DNA of 13,522 nucleotides from an uncultured Rickettsiales bacterium (GTDB lineage: Bacteria > Pseudomonadota > Alphaproteobacteria > UBA8366): NCBI GenBank assembly GCA_913046825.1, contig CAJWTF010000104.1:1-13522 (forward strand). Reading direction: 5' to 3'. The translations under genes and the position numbers were made by a program. Of this stretch, positions 1-6,777 are shown in pieces. The stretch's first letter is position 1; each line of letters starts with the position of its first letter. The notes beneath the pieces are model-generated. The model was given only the letters and a program-made list of their open reading frames with translations. It had not been told where the DNA came from and did no database searches.

Positions 1-108
1 AGTATAGGACGCATCAGAATCGCCGCCCCGTCGGCTTTTGATCACCTCGAACAAACGGTCGAGAATGTCGGCGGTGGTCTCGGCGGAACTATCAGTTTCT
101 TTTTTCAT
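1..108 (-). CDS. hisE: Phosphoribosyl-ATP pyrophosphatase HisE, N-terminal part (cut by left edge)
   Basis: HisE hydrolyses phosphoribosyl-ATP to phosphoribosyl-AMP and pyrophosphate, the second step of histidine synthesis, in the cytoplasm. Only the first 36 codons are visible, reading from an ATG at 106-108 to the window edge. After a short polar N-terminus (MKKETDSSAETT) the sequence ADILDRLFEVIKSRRGG, then DSDASYT, matches the start of the family's all-alpha MazG-like fold, in which an 'ILDRL...VI..R' helix is followed by 'DSSYV'. The gene follows hisF on the same strand with 33 bases between them, as expected in alphaproteobacterial his clusters. No strong Shine-Dalgarno sequence precedes the ATG; an AGGG lies about 12 bases upstream. 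A terminator-like hairpin sits in the gap. The catalytic region lies outside the window, so the call rests on the N-terminal match and on position. Confidence 0.85.
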   Translation of the reverse strand, partial: MKKETDSSAETTADILDRLFEVIKSRRGGDSDASYT

Positions 109-126
109 GGCGGAAAGCCCTAACAG

Positions 127-150
127 AATAAAACGTCCCTGTCAGGGACG
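127..150 (-). terminator. Terminator-like hairpin between hisF and hisE, overlapping the hisF stop codon
   Basis: On the minus strand, CGTCCCT-GAC-AGGGACG forms a perfect 7-bp stem with a 3-base loop (134-150), followed at once by TTTTATT (133-127). This is the form of an intrinsic terminator or attenuator, though the stem is short and the T tract is interrupted. The hisF stop codon (142-144) lies in the loop and stem, so ribosomes finishing hisF would cover the hairpin. It could reduce transcription into hisE or mark a processing site. Function is inferred from structure only. Confidence 0.45.
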
Positions 151-897
151 AACCGCGACCCCTTGCGCAATCATGTGCGCCTTAGCCTCGGCGATGGTGA
201 ACTCGCCGAAGTGAAAAACCGATGCAGCAAGGACCGCCGAGGCGTGTCCTTCAACGACACCATCAACAAAATGCTGCAAAGTCCCAACGCCGCCGCTGGC
301 GATCACCGGCACGGGTACCGCATCGGAGACAACACGGGTCAACGCCACATCAAATCCGCTTTTCGTGCCGTCCCGATCCATGGAGGTCAACAGGAGTTCG
401 CCCGCACTCGCCGCCATGCGGCGCGCCCATTCTATGGCGTCGATGCCGGTCTCGTTTCGCCCACCATGGGTGAACACTTCCCACTTGCCGGGCCTGGTCG
501 CCTTGGCGTCGATGGCGACGACAATACACTGACTGCCAAACCGCGCCGCTGCTTCAGCCACTAATTCCGGGCGGTGCACCGCCGCCGTGTTAATCGAGAC
601 TTTATCAGCCCCCGCGAGCAGCAGCTTGCGAATATCGCCGACCGTGCGCACTCCACCGCCCACGGTCAGCGGCATGAAGACTTCCTCCGCCGTACGCGCC
701 ACTACATCGTAAATCGTATCGCGCGCTTCGTGCGAGGCGGTAATATCGAGAAAGGTTAATTCGTCCGCACCCGCCTTATCATAGAAACGGGCCTGTTGCA
801 CCGGATCGCCCGCGTCGCGCAGATCGACAAAATTCACGCCTTTGACAACCCTGCCCGCATGCACGTCCAAACAGGGAATGATGCGGGTTTTCAACAT
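142..897 (-). CDS. hisF: Imidazole glycerol phosphate synthase, cyclase subunit HisF
   Basis: HisF is the cyclase half of imidazole glycerol phosphate synthase. With ammonia supplied by HisH it converts PRFAR to imidazole glycerol phosphate and AICAR, in the cytoplasm. The 251-residue product is the usual length for this (beta/alpha)8 barrel. It opens with [20 protein letters not shown], which carries catalytic Asp11, and the second catalytic residue, Asp130, is in VVAIDAK. Phosphate-binding turns are visible as VGGGVRT (near 79-85) and ASGGVG in the second half. The ATG start overlaps the end of hisA by 7 bases, and no clear ribosome-binding site precedes it, so translation is probably coupled to hisA. 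The stop codon lies within a terminator-like hairpin. Start, length and both catalytic aspartates agree with the family. Confidence 0.97.
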   Translation of the reverse strand: MLKTRIIPCLDVHAGRVVKGVNFVDLRDAGDPVQQARFYDKAGADELTFLDITASHEARDTIYDVVARTAEEVFMPLTVGGGVRTVGDIRKLLLAGADKVSINTAAVHRPELVAEAAARFGSQCIVVAIDAKATRPGKWEVFTHGGRNETGIDAIEWARRMAASAGELLLTSMDRDGTKSGFDVALTRVVSDAVPVPVIASGGVGTLQHFVDGVVEGHASAVLAASVFHFGEFTIAEAKAHMIAQGVAVRP

Positions 898-1607
898 AGC
901 GCTTTCATCGCTTGGCCAAGATTGATCCGTCCGTCGTAGAGTGCCCGGCCGCTGATCGCGCCCGCGATATTGCCAGCATCGCGCAGAGCCAAAAGATCGT
1001 CGAGGGAAGAGACACCGCCGCTGGCAATCACCGGGATCGAAGTGGCTGAGGCGAGCGCCGAGGTGGTTTCAATGTTTGGGCCCGCGAGCACGCCATCCCG
1101 GTCCACGTCGGTGTGGATGATCGCCGTCACCCCCGTGTCGGCGAATTGCGCCGCGAGAGTTTCCGCCGTCAGCTCAGAGACTTCAGCCCAGCCTTCGATC
1201 GCCACCTTGCCGCCCTTCGCATCGATCCCCACGGCCACATGGCCCGGCCATTCGCGGCAAGCCTCACGCACGAGATCGGGATTTTTCACCGCCGCCGTGC
1301 CGAGGATAACACGCCGAATGCCGCGCTCCAGCCAAGCGTCAATGGTTGCCATATCACGAATGCCACCGCCTAATTGGACCGGAATACTCACGGCGGCCAG
1401 AATTGCCTCGACCGGCGTCGCGTTGACCGGCTTGCCTTCGAAGGCCCCATTCAGGTCGACAAGGTGCAACCATTCGCACCCGGCATCGACGAAGTCCCGC
1501 GCTTGCGCGGCCGGATCGTCATTGAACACCGTAGACTGTTCCATGTCGCCGAGCTTAAGGCGCACGCATTGGCCGTCTTTTAGGTCGATAGCGGGATAGA
1601 GAATCAC
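891..1607 (-). CDS. hisA: ProFAR isomerase HisA
   Basis: HisA (1-(5-phosphoribosyl)-5-[(5-phosphoribosylamino)methylideneamino]imidazole-4-carboxamide isomerase) performs the Amadori rearrangement of ProFAR to PRFAR. PRFAR is the substrate of HisH/HisF. The 238-residue barrel begins with (V/M)[11 protein letters not shown]. The expected catalytic acids are Asp8 (PAID) and Asp129 (VGIDAK), and the phosphate-binding loops are LGGGIRD (79-85) and ASGGVSS. I chose the GTG at 1605-1607 over an in-frame ATG 51 bases upstream for two reasons: a perfect AGGAGG lies 7 bases before it, and family members start at ILYPAIDL. The upstream extension is unlike the family and overlaps the acetyltransferase gene. 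The GTG overlaps the stop of that gene by 4 bases (GTGA), and the 3' end overlaps hisF, so the three genes look translationally coupled. Confidence 0.96.
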   Translation of the reverse strand: MILYPAIDLKDGQCVRLKLGDMEQSTVFNDDPAAQARDFVDAGCEWLHLVDLNGAFEGKPVNATPVEAILAAVSIPVQLGGGIRDMATIDAWLERGIRRVILGTAAVKNPDLVREACREWPGHVAVGIDAKGGKVAIEGWAEVSELTAETLAAQFADTGVTAIIHTDVDRDGVLAGPNIETTSALASATSIPVIASGGVSSLDDLLALRDAGNIAGAISGRALYDGRINLGQAMKALC

Positions 1608-2137
1608 CCGTCGCCCTCCTGATCCAGAACCTTGCGGTAATGATAGCCAGCAACCCAAGCCCCATCGACGCGGGCGTAATAGGGATTCTCCGCCCAGCGG
1701 ATAAAGCCCAAGGCATCGTAGCGCCCAATCGCCGCTACCTGCGTCGAGCGCACATCCAAATTAAGAACGCTGAATCCATCCGTCCGCGCGCGGCGTTCGA
1801 CCGCTTGAATGATACCGTGGCCGATCCCGTAGCCGCGCGCCCAAGGGGCGACAAAATTCGTCGTCAACGATGCCGCATGTGATTGCGCCTCATTATTTTT
1901 TGTCGGCCGCACCAATTGCGCGGACCCAGCAATGACGCCGTCTAGGCGACCCACAAACAGCGTGCGTTCCGGCACCAATTGGACACCGCGCCAATAGGTC
2001 TCCAGGATTTGGCGAGCCGGAACTACGACCCAACCGAAACCACCACCTTCCTCGATCGCAGCTTCCGCCGCATCACACAAATCATTGAGATCGCGGCTGT
2101 TCGTTTCTTCCAAAATTTCAACGAAAACGTCGGCCAT
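1604..2137 (-). CDS. GNAT-family acetyltransferase within the his operon
   Basis: This is a 177-residue protein of the GCN5-related N-acetyltransferase fold, which transfers an acetyl group from acetyl-CoA to an amine. The acetyl-CoA pyrophosphate loop (motif A) is visible as [11 protein letters not shown] (96-106), fitting R/Q-x-x-G-x-G/A, and is followed by the expected helix [13 protein letters not shown] motif B-like stretch follows ([14 protein letters not shown], 135-148). The N-terminal third, which usually shapes the acceptor pocket, gives me no substrate hint. The gene sits between hisH and hisA: its ATG is 3 bases after the hisH stop, with a GGAGG site in the end of hisH, and its TGA overlaps the hisA GTG. 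It should therefore be made with the histidine enzymes. It is not one of the ten known histidine steps, so its role is unknown. Small-molecule or protein acetylation are both possible. Confidence 0.85.
   Translation of the reverse strand: MADVFVEILEETNSRDLNDLCDAAEAAIEEGGGFGWVVVPARQILETYWRGVQLVPERTLFVGRLDGVIAGSAQLVRPTKNNEAQSHAASLTTNFVAPWARGYGIGHGIIQAVERRARTDGFSVLNLDVRSTQVAAIGRYDALGFIRWAENPYYARVDGAWVAGYHYRKVLDQEGDG
1615..1620 (-). promoter_or_regulatory. Strong Shine-Dalgarno of hisA
   Basis: The minus strand reads AGGAGG, 7 bases before the GTG at 1605-1607. It lies inside the last codons of the acetyltransferase gene. This site settles the hisA start as GTG rather than the in-frame ATG further upstream, which would make an N-terminal extension not seen in HisA. 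Confidence 0.85.
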
Positions 2138-2140
2138 GAA

Positions 2141-2767
2141 TCAGGGCCTCCAGCTCAAAAAGTTTTCGATCATCCGCAGTCCGGTCGCCTGGCTTTTCTC
2201 CGGATGGAATTGCGTGCCGATCATATTGTCGCGCGCGACAATCGCGGTCTGTCTGCCGCCATAATCGGCCGTCGCAATCAGGTACTCCGGATCGCTAACA
2301 ACGAAGTGATAACTGTGGACGAAATAGACATGCTCGCCGTTTTCCACACCGGCAATCACTGGGTGCGGTTTATGCAGGATCAGATCGTTCCAACCCATAT
2401 GCGGAATCTTAAGTGCCGGGTTGTCCAGCGCCAGAGGGACCACGTCGCCGGCGATCCAGCCGAGACCCGAATGGCGACCATGTTCCTGACTGGCGGTCGC
2501 CATCAGTTGCATGCCAACACAAATGCCAAAGAACGGCACACCCCGGTCAAACACCGCATCGCGGAGTGCCTCGATCATCCCATCAAGCGCCGCCAGGCCG
2601 CGATAACAATCCGCGAAAGCCCCTTGGCCCGGCAAAACGATTCGATCCGACGCCACGACAGTTTCCGGGTCGGCTGTGACCACGACCGGCACTTTCGAGA
2701 ATTTCTCAAACCCTTTCGCCGCCGAGCGTAAATTGCCCGAGCCGTAATCGATAATCGCAACAGTCAT
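2141..2767 (-). CDS. hisH: Imidazole glycerol phosphate synthase, glutamine amidotransferase subunit HisH
   Basis: HisH hydrolyses glutamine and channels ammonia to HisF, with which it forms a heterodimer. The product has 208 residues, the normal size for a class I (triad) glutamine amidotransferase. It begins MTVAIIDYGSGNL, the family's conserved start. The nucleophile is Cys83 in FFGICVGMQL, and the other triad members are His188 and Glu190 in GTQFHPEKS. The oxyanion strand is seen as LPGQGAF (45-51). I placed the start at the ATG at 2765-2767. A longer in-frame reading adds 23 residues that overlap hisB and have no family counterpart. The start lies one base after the hisB stop, and the stop lies 3 bases before the acetyltransferase ATG. 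No strong ribosome-binding site is seen, which suggests coupling to hisB. Confidence 0.97.
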   Translation of the reverse strand: MTVAIIDYGSGNLRSAAKGFEKFSKVPVVVTADPETVVASDRIVLPGQGAFADCYRGLAALDGMIEALRDAVFDRGVPFFGICVGMQLMATASQEHGRHSGLGWIAGDVVPLALDNPALKIPHMGWNDLILHKPHPVIAGVENGEHVYFVHSYHFVVSDPEYLIATADYGGRQTAIVARDNMIGTQFHPEKSQATGLRMIENFLSWRP

Positions 2768-2768
2768 G

Positions 2769-3368
2769 TTAAAGCGAGCCGCCCAGCACACCTTTGGTAG
2801 ACGGCACCGCATCGGACTTACGGGGATCGATGGCAATCGCCGTCTTCAACGCCCGCGCCAGCCCCTTAAAACAGGATTCGACGATGTGATGATTGTTCTC
2901 TCCGTAGAGGGTCTCCACATGCAGGGTCAGCCCCGCCGATTGCGCGAAAGCCTTGAACCATTCCTGGAACAACTCGGTGTCCATGTCGCCGAGCTTCGGA
3001 CGCGTGAAATCGACCTTCCACACCAAATACGGCCGGTTCGAGCAATCTAGCGCCACCCGGGTCAGGGTCTCGTCCATGGGAATTAACGCATCGCCGTAGC
3101 GCACGACCCCTGCTCTATCACCGAGAGCCTTGCTCAACGCTTCGCCCACCGCGTAACCGGTATCTTCCGTGGTGTGATGAAAATCGATATGCAGATCGCC
3201 CTGCGCCCGCACCTTCAGATCGATGAGGCTGTGCCGCGATAGTTGCTCCAGCATGTGATCGAGGAAACCGATCCCCGTGGACACATCATAATAGCCAGTG
3301 CCATCGAGGTCGACTTCGGCGGATATCTGCGTTTCTTTCGTATTGCGCTCTACACTTGCCTGGCGCAT
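2769..3368 (-). CDS. hisB: Imidazoleglycerol-phosphate dehydratase HisB (monofunctional)
   Basis: HisB dehydrates imidazole glycerol phosphate to imidazole acetol phosphate, using two manganese ions bound by histidine-rich motifs. The product has 199 residues, the length of the monofunctional enzyme; there is no fused histidinol-phosphate phosphatase domain as in enteric HisB. It starts [15 protein letters not shown], typical for the family. Metal ligands are visible in [14 protein letters not shown], in [12 protein letters not shown], and near the C-terminus in [14 protein letters not shown] chose the ATG at 3366-3368, which has GGGAGA about 8 bases upstream. A further 24 in-frame codons reach an ATG at 3440, but that very basic extension has no family counterpart. 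hisB is the first gene of the visible his cluster, so the cluster's promoter should lie in 3369-3557. Confidence 0.97.
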   Translation of the reverse strand: MRQASVERNTKETQISAEVDLDGTGYYDVSTGIGFLDHMLEQLSRHSLIDLKVRAQGDLHIDFHHTTEDTGYAVGEALSKALGDRAGVVRYGDALIPMDETLTRVALDCSNRPYLVWKVDFTRPKLGDMDTELFQEWFKAFAQSAGLTLHVETLYGENNHHIVESCFKGLARALKTAIAIDPRKSDAVPSTKGVLGGSL

Positions 3369-3557
3369 GGCGCGATCTCCCAATTGTTTGGCGCGGCGTC
3401 TTTTAACAGGAAGCGCTCGCGGACGCCACCCGCGCGGCACCTCTTCTCGTTCTTGTGAAAACGGGCCCGGAAATTTCCCCGGCTAGACCTAAGTTAGAGA
3501 GCAACACCAAAGCTCTGCGAAACATTAAATAAACTTTAAGTAAGAAAGGATGAATAA
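3369..3557. promoter_or_regulatory. Divergent intergenic region between hisB and the SDR gene
   Basis: This 189-base stretch separates two genes that point away from each other, so it should hold promoters for both the his cluster and the SDR. Its right end is AT-rich (about 3520-3550) and carries AAGAAAGGA (3542-3550), a good ribosome-binding site 7 bases before the SDR ATG. Small dyads are present: GGAAATTTCC (3469-3478), CTAA-G-TTAG (3490-3498) and AGAGC/GCTCT (3498-3502 and 3512-3516). I could not assign convincing -35/-10 pairs on either strand. There is no run of histidine codons that would suggest a his leader peptide. Confidence 0.5.
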
Positions 3558-4463
3558 ATGGCAGGATTATGCGAAGGCCGGGTTGCGATCGTCACCGGCG
3601 CGGCACGCGGTGTCGGACGTCAACATGCGCTGCAATTGGCAAGAGCGGGCGCCAAAATTGTCGTGAACGATCTCGGCGCGGGCGTGGACGGTAAGGGTGC
3701 GGATGTTTCGCCAGCACAACAGGTAGCCGACGAAATTAAGGCCGGCGGCGGCGACGCCATCGTCAACGGCGACGACGTCAGCAGCTTCGACGGCGCCAAG
3801 AACATGGTCGACACCGCGATCAACACGTTCGGCAAACTCGATATCGTCGTCAACAACGCCGGGATTTTGCGCGACCGCATGCTGGTCAACATGACGGAAG
3901 AAGAATGGGATTCAGTGATCGCCGTGCATCTCAAGGGCACTTTTGCCCCGGCGCGTCATGCAGCCTCGTATTGGCGGGCGATGTCAAAACAGAACGACGA
4001 CGGTAAACCGGTGATGGGACGCATCATCAACACCAGCTCAACCTCTGGTATATACGGTAATGTCGGACAGACAAATTACGGTGCCGCCAAAGCAGGTATC
4101 GCCGCTTTCACGATCATCGCGGCGCGCGAATTGTCGAGGATCGGTGTGACGGTGAATGCAATTTCGCCGACGGCATATACCCGCATGACCGACAATCTGC
4201 GTGAATACACAGAAGACGAAGTAGCGGTTCGGGATCCAAGTTGGGTGTCGCCAACCGTCGTCTACCTTGCCAGCGAAGAAGCCCAAGATATAAGCGGCCG
4301 CGTAATTCAGGCCGGTGCCGGACGGGTCGCCGTATGCGAAGGTTGGCGGCGCGGCGCCGAAGTTGACCAAATGGACGACCCGGCCGCTCTCGGTCCGAAG
4401 ATCCGCAAGATGATCGCGGAGTGCCGGAAGAACTCCGGTATGGACGGACTTGAGCTCGACTAA
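3558..4463 (+). CDS. Short-chain dehydrogenase/reductase, MFE-2 (D-3-hydroxyacyl-CoA dehydrogenase)-like
   Basis: This is a 301-residue NAD(P)-dependent classical SDR. Landmarks are the cofactor loop TGAARGVG (13-20), VVNDLG (35-40), NNAG (99-102), and the catalytic set Ser161, Tyr174 and Lys178 in QTNYGAAKAG. Compared with ordinary SDRs it has an insertion after VVNDLG (GAGVDGKGADVSPAQQ), the motif AGILRDRML, and SSTSGIYGNVGQTNY. These features are shared with the dehydrogenase domain of peroxisomal multifunctional enzyme type 2 and its bacterial single-domain relatives, so a 3-hydroxyacyl-CoA or similar substrate is likely. The exact substrate cannot be read from the sequence. The start is supported by AAGAAAGGA 7 bases upstream. 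It lies between hisB and hslV, which are usually direct neighbours in this class. No hydratase domain or other beta-oxidation gene is in view. Confidence 0.88.
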   Translation: MAGLCEGRVAIVTGAARGVGRQHALQLARAGAKIVVNDLGAGVDGKGADVSPAQQVADEIKAGGGDAIVNGDDVSSFDGAKNMVDTAINTFGKLDIVVNNAGILRDRMLVNMTEEEWDSVIAVHLKGTFAPARHAASYWRAMSKQNDDGKPVMGRIINTSSTSGIYGNVGQTNYGAAKAGIAAFTIIAARELSRIGVTVNAISPTAYTRMTDNLREYTEDEVAVRDPSWVSPTVVYLASEEAQDISGRVIQAGAGRVAVCEGWRRGAEVDQMDDPAALGPKIRKMIAECRKNSGMDGLELD

Positions 4464-4507
4464 CGTAGAGATTCCGCCGAGTCATGGACAGCGGTGAGAC
4501 CCGCGCC

Positions 4508-4536
4508 CTTGACCCGGCGGGGTTTCCACGCCACAT
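4508..4536 (+). promoter_or_regulatory. Possible heat-shock-type promoter of hslVU
   Basis: CTTGAC (4508-4513) is followed after 17 bases by CCACAT (4531-4536). This resembles the alphaproteobacterial RpoH pattern (CTTGAC, then a C-rich CCxCAT/CTATAT-like -10) and would place transcription start about 25-30 bases before the hslV ATG at 4568. The -10 match is imperfect and the spacing is longer than in E. coli sigma-32 sites. hslVU is heat-induced in E. coli, which makes such a site reasonable, but this is a pattern-based guess. Confidence 0.25.
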
Positions 4537-4567
4537 GGGGTCGACGAGTAACTGTATCGGACGCATT

Positions 4568-5110
4568 ATGAGCGAGCCCCAATCCTGGCACGGCACCACA
4601 ATCCTCTCAGTTCGCAAGAACGGCACAACTGTGGTGGCAGGAGACGGCCAGGTCAGCCTCGGCCAGACAGTCATTAAATCAAACGCGACCAAGGTCCGAC
4701 GGATCGCTGACGACAAGGTCGTGGTGGGTTTCGCCGGCGCTACCGCCGACGCCTTTACCTTGTTCGAACGGCTGGAAGCGAAACTGGAACAATATCCCGA
4801 TCAGCTAACGCGCGCTTGCGTCGAGTTAGCCAAGGATTGGCGGACCGACCGCTACCTGCGTCGCCTCGAAGCGATGATGGCGGTAGCTGACCCGAAAGTG
4901 TCCCTGATCCTGTCCGGTACCGGCGACGTTTTGGAGCCGGAAGACGGCTTGATCGGCATCGGCTCCGGTGGCAACTACGCGCTCGCCGCCGCACGTGCGC
5001 TAATGGATCGCGAAGATATGGATGCCGAAGCCATCGCCCGCAAAGCCATGCAAATCGCCGCTGATATTTGTATATACACCAACGAATCCGTCGTCTTGGA
5101 GACAGTATGA
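4568..5110 (+). CDS. hslV: ATP-dependent protease HslVU, peptidase subunit HslV (ClpQ)
   Basis: HslV is a proteasome-beta-like threonine peptidase that forms a double hexamer capped by the HslU ATPase, degrading unfolded and regulatory proteins in the cytoplasm. The predicted product has 180 residues. The N-terminal nucleophile should be Thr10 in [11 protein letters not shown], released by removal of a nine-residue propeptide; propeptides of this kind are usual in alphaproteobacteria. [14 protein letters not shown] and KVRRI are typical family motifs. The reading frame stays open upstream to ATGs at 4484 and 4535. I prefer 4568 because the longer forms add 11-28 residues without family likeness, although no start has a strong ribosome-binding site. 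The TGA overlaps the hslU ATG (ATGA), giving tight coupling. It follows the SDR after 104 bases and may have its own promoter. Confidence 0.95.
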   Translation: MSEPQSWHGTTILSVRKNGTTVVAGDGQVSLGQTVIKSNATKVRRIADDKVVVGFAGATADAFTLFERLEAKLEQYPDQLTRACVELAKDWRTDRYLRRLEAMMAVADPKVSLILSGTGDVLEPEDGLIGIGSGGNYALAAARALMDREDMDAEAIARKAMQIAADICIYTNESVVLETV

Positions 5111-6417
5111 CCACGTTCAGCCCGCGCGAGATTGTATCCGAACTCGACCGCCACATCGTCGGCCAGAACGACGCGAAGCGCGCCGTCGCCATCGCACTGC
5201 GCAATCGCTGGCGACGCCAGCAACTTTCCGATGACCTGCGGGAAGAAGTCCTGCCGAAGAACATTCTGATGATCGGCCCAACCGGCGTCGGAAAGACAGA
5301 GATCGCACGCCGCCTGGCGAAGTTGGATCAAGCTCCGTTCATCAAAGTGGAGGCCACTAAATTCACCGAGGTCGGTTATGTCGGCCGCGACGTGGAACAA
5401 ATCATCCGCGATCTGGTGGAATCCGCCATCCACATGATCCGCGAAAAACATCGAAAAGATGTGCAGGCGAAAGCAGAACTCATGGCCGAGGAACGCGTCA
5501 TTGACGCCCTGGTCGGCGAGAACGCCAGCGAAGCGACCCGCACGAGCTTCCGCCAAAAACTCCGAACCGGTGAATTGGACGACAAGGAAATCGAGCTGGA
5601 AGTCGCCGATACTGGCTCGATGGGTCTGCCGACTTTCGATATTCCGGGCTCGCCCGGCGCGCAGATGGGTATGATTAATCTCAACGATATGCTCGGCAAG
5701 GCGCTCGGTGGGCGTACCAAACCACGGCGTCTGAAGGTCTCGGAATCCTATGCGGTACTGCTGAACGAGGAAGGCGACAAGCTGGTCGACGAGGAGAAAA
5801 TCGTCCGCGAAGCCGTCGAGATCGTGGAACAAAACGGAATCGTTTTCCTGGACGAGCTCGATAAAGTTTGCGCGCGCAGCGAACGCCAAGGCGCCGATGT
5901 TAGTCGCGAGGGCGTGCAACGCGACCTGCTGCCGCTGATCGAAGGCACCACCGTCTCTACCAAATACGGCCCGGTGAAAACCGATCACGTATTGTTCATT
6001 GCGTCGGGCGCGTTCCACATCGCCAAACCATCAGATCTGCTGCCGGAACTGCAGGGCCGTTTGCCAATCCGCGTCGAATTAAAAGCATTGTCGGAGGAAG
6101 ATTTTGCTCGCATTCTGCGCGAGCCGGAGAATAGCCTGATCAAGCAATATGTCGCCTTGATGGGCACGGAAGGGGTCACCCTCGACTTCACCGAGGACGC
6201 CATCGACGAATTGGCGCGCCTTGCCGCCGAAGTGAACTCCCATGTAGAGAATATCGGTGCCCGCCGCCTGCACACGGTCCTGGAAAAACTGCTGGAGGAA
6301 ATCTCATTCTCCGCGACCGACCGCAAGGGCGACACCGTCACCATCGACGCCGATTACGTCCGCGTCCAAGTCTCCGAACTCGCGAAAGATACCGACCTCA
6401 GTAAGTTTATTTTATAG
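5107..6417 (+). CDS. hslU: ATP-dependent protease HslVU, ATPase subunit HslU (ClpY)
   Basis: HslU is the AAA+ unfoldase that binds, unfolds and threads substrates into HslV. The 436-residue product matches family length. It opens with [19 protein letters not shown], followed by Walker A GPTGVGKT (57-64), the pore loop GYVG (90-93) that grips substrate, and a charged I domain (about 110-240). After this come Walker B VFLDELDK (246-253), the [11 protein letters not shown] segment with the arginine-finger region (315-325), and sensor 2 GARRL (384-388). The C-terminus DLSKFIL is the conserved tail that docks between HslV subunits and switches the peptidase on. The ATG at 5107 overlaps the hslV stop; an in-frame ATG 39 bases upstream lies inside hslV and is unlikely. 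The gene ends 9 bases before the convergent XRE gene, with no clear terminator between them. Confidence 0.98.
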   Translation: MTTFSPREIVSELDRHIVGQNDAKRAVAIALRNRWRRQQLSDDLREEVLPKNILMIGPTGVGKTEIARRLAKLDQAPFIKVEATKFTEVGYVGRDVEQIIRDLVESAIHMIREKHRKDVQAKAELMAEERVIDALVGENASEATRTSFRQKLRTGELDDKEIELEVADTGSMGLPTFDIPGSPGAQMGMINLNDMLGKALGGRTKPRRLKVSESYAVLLNEEGDKLVDEEKIVREAVEIVEQNGIVFLDELDKVCARSERQGADVSREGVQRDLLPLIEGTTVSTKYGPVKTDHVLFIASGAFHIAKPSDLLPELQGRLPIRVELKALSEEDFARILREPENSLIKQYVALMGTEGVTLDFTEDAIDELARLAAEVNSHVENIGARRLHTVLEKLLEEISFSATDRKGDTVTIDADYVRVQVSELAKDTDLSKFIL

Positions 6418-6426
6418 GTTGATTGC

Positions 6427-6777
6427 CTACCGCTTTAGCGTGCCGAGCATCGCCTCTATCTTCGCTTCGCTGAGCTCCCCAATCTGCTCAACCAAACGAT
6501 TCGCCAGTTCAGTCGCTTCCGGCGACAGGCCCGATGTGTCGATGGTCACTTTCGGGTGGGAAATATCGGCGAGTCGGCGTAGGTCGTCGGCCTCATCCCA
6601 GATGATTTCAAAATAGGCGCAAATTTGATGCAGGCGATGAGTTGTCGGGCGGCCGCGTTTGCCATTCTCTAACGCTGAAAGATACGCCGACGTCACTTCT
6701 AGCGCTTCCGCCATTTGCGACATGGTGACGCCCTTTTCTTTTCGAAGCGCTCGCAACTTGACGCCGAGAGGGGTCAC
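6427..6777 (-). CDS. XRE-family helix-turn-helix transcriptional regulator
   Basis: This 116-residue protein begins with a Cro/C1-type helix-turn-helix domain (about 5-60). The frame LRALRKEKGVTMSQMAEAL, the turn EVTSAYLSALENGKRGRP, and the last helices HRLHQICAYF are all clear. The C-terminal half has no motif I recognise, but it is predicted to be helical and may serve dimerisation. The start is a GTG at 6775-6777 whose GTGA overlaps the TGA of the Smr gene, so it is the last gene of the minus-strand string. An ATG-starting form would lose part of the first helix. Smr-XRE pairs are common in alphaproteobacteria. Whether it controls the upstream lut genes, itself or other genes cannot be read here. 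It converges on hslU with a gap of 9 bases. Confidence 0.88.
   Translation of the reverse strand: MTPLGVKLRALRKEKGVTMSQMAEALEVTSAYLSALENGKRGRPTTHRLHQICAYFEIIWDEADDLRRLADISHPKVTIDTSGLSPEATELANRLVEQIGELSEAKIEAMLGTLKR

Noticed and set aside
970..1599. A 209-codon plus-strand open frame opposite hisA
   Set aside because: It is antisense to the complete hisA gene and has a low-complexity, Ser/Arg/Pro-rich translation typical of GC-rich shadow frames.
1979..2731. A 250-codon plus-strand open frame opposite hisH and the acetyltransferase
   Set aside because: It lies across the boundary of two real minus-strand genes and resembles no known family; it is the mirror of their codon use.
1540..2996. 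A 17-base direct repeat, TCCATGTCGCCGAGCTT, at 1540-1556 and 2980-2996
   Set aside because: Both copies encode KLGDM in the same frame, in hisA and hisB. The residues suit both families, so this is better explained by similar codon choice than by a repeat element.
3369..3440. A 24-codon N-terminal extension of hisB
   Set aside because: It is in frame and open but very basic and unlike HisB proteins. The internal ATG at 3366-3368 has a good ribosome-binding site and matches the family start.
3469..3478. The palindrome GGAAATTTCC in the hisB-SDR intergenic region, as an operator
   Set aside because: A single 10-base palindrome with no second copy and no known matching regulator is too little for an operator call.
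4484..4567. A 28-codon N-terminal extension of hslV
   Set aside because: It is in frame but does not resemble HslV propeptides; 4568 gives the expected length. It is kept only as an alternative in the findings.
4975..6018. A 347-codon open frame on the minus strand, opposite hslV and hslU
   Set aside because: It is fully antisense to hslU, whose every catalytic motif is intact on the plus strand. It has no recognisable domain and no ribosome-binding site, and is a codon-bias shadow.
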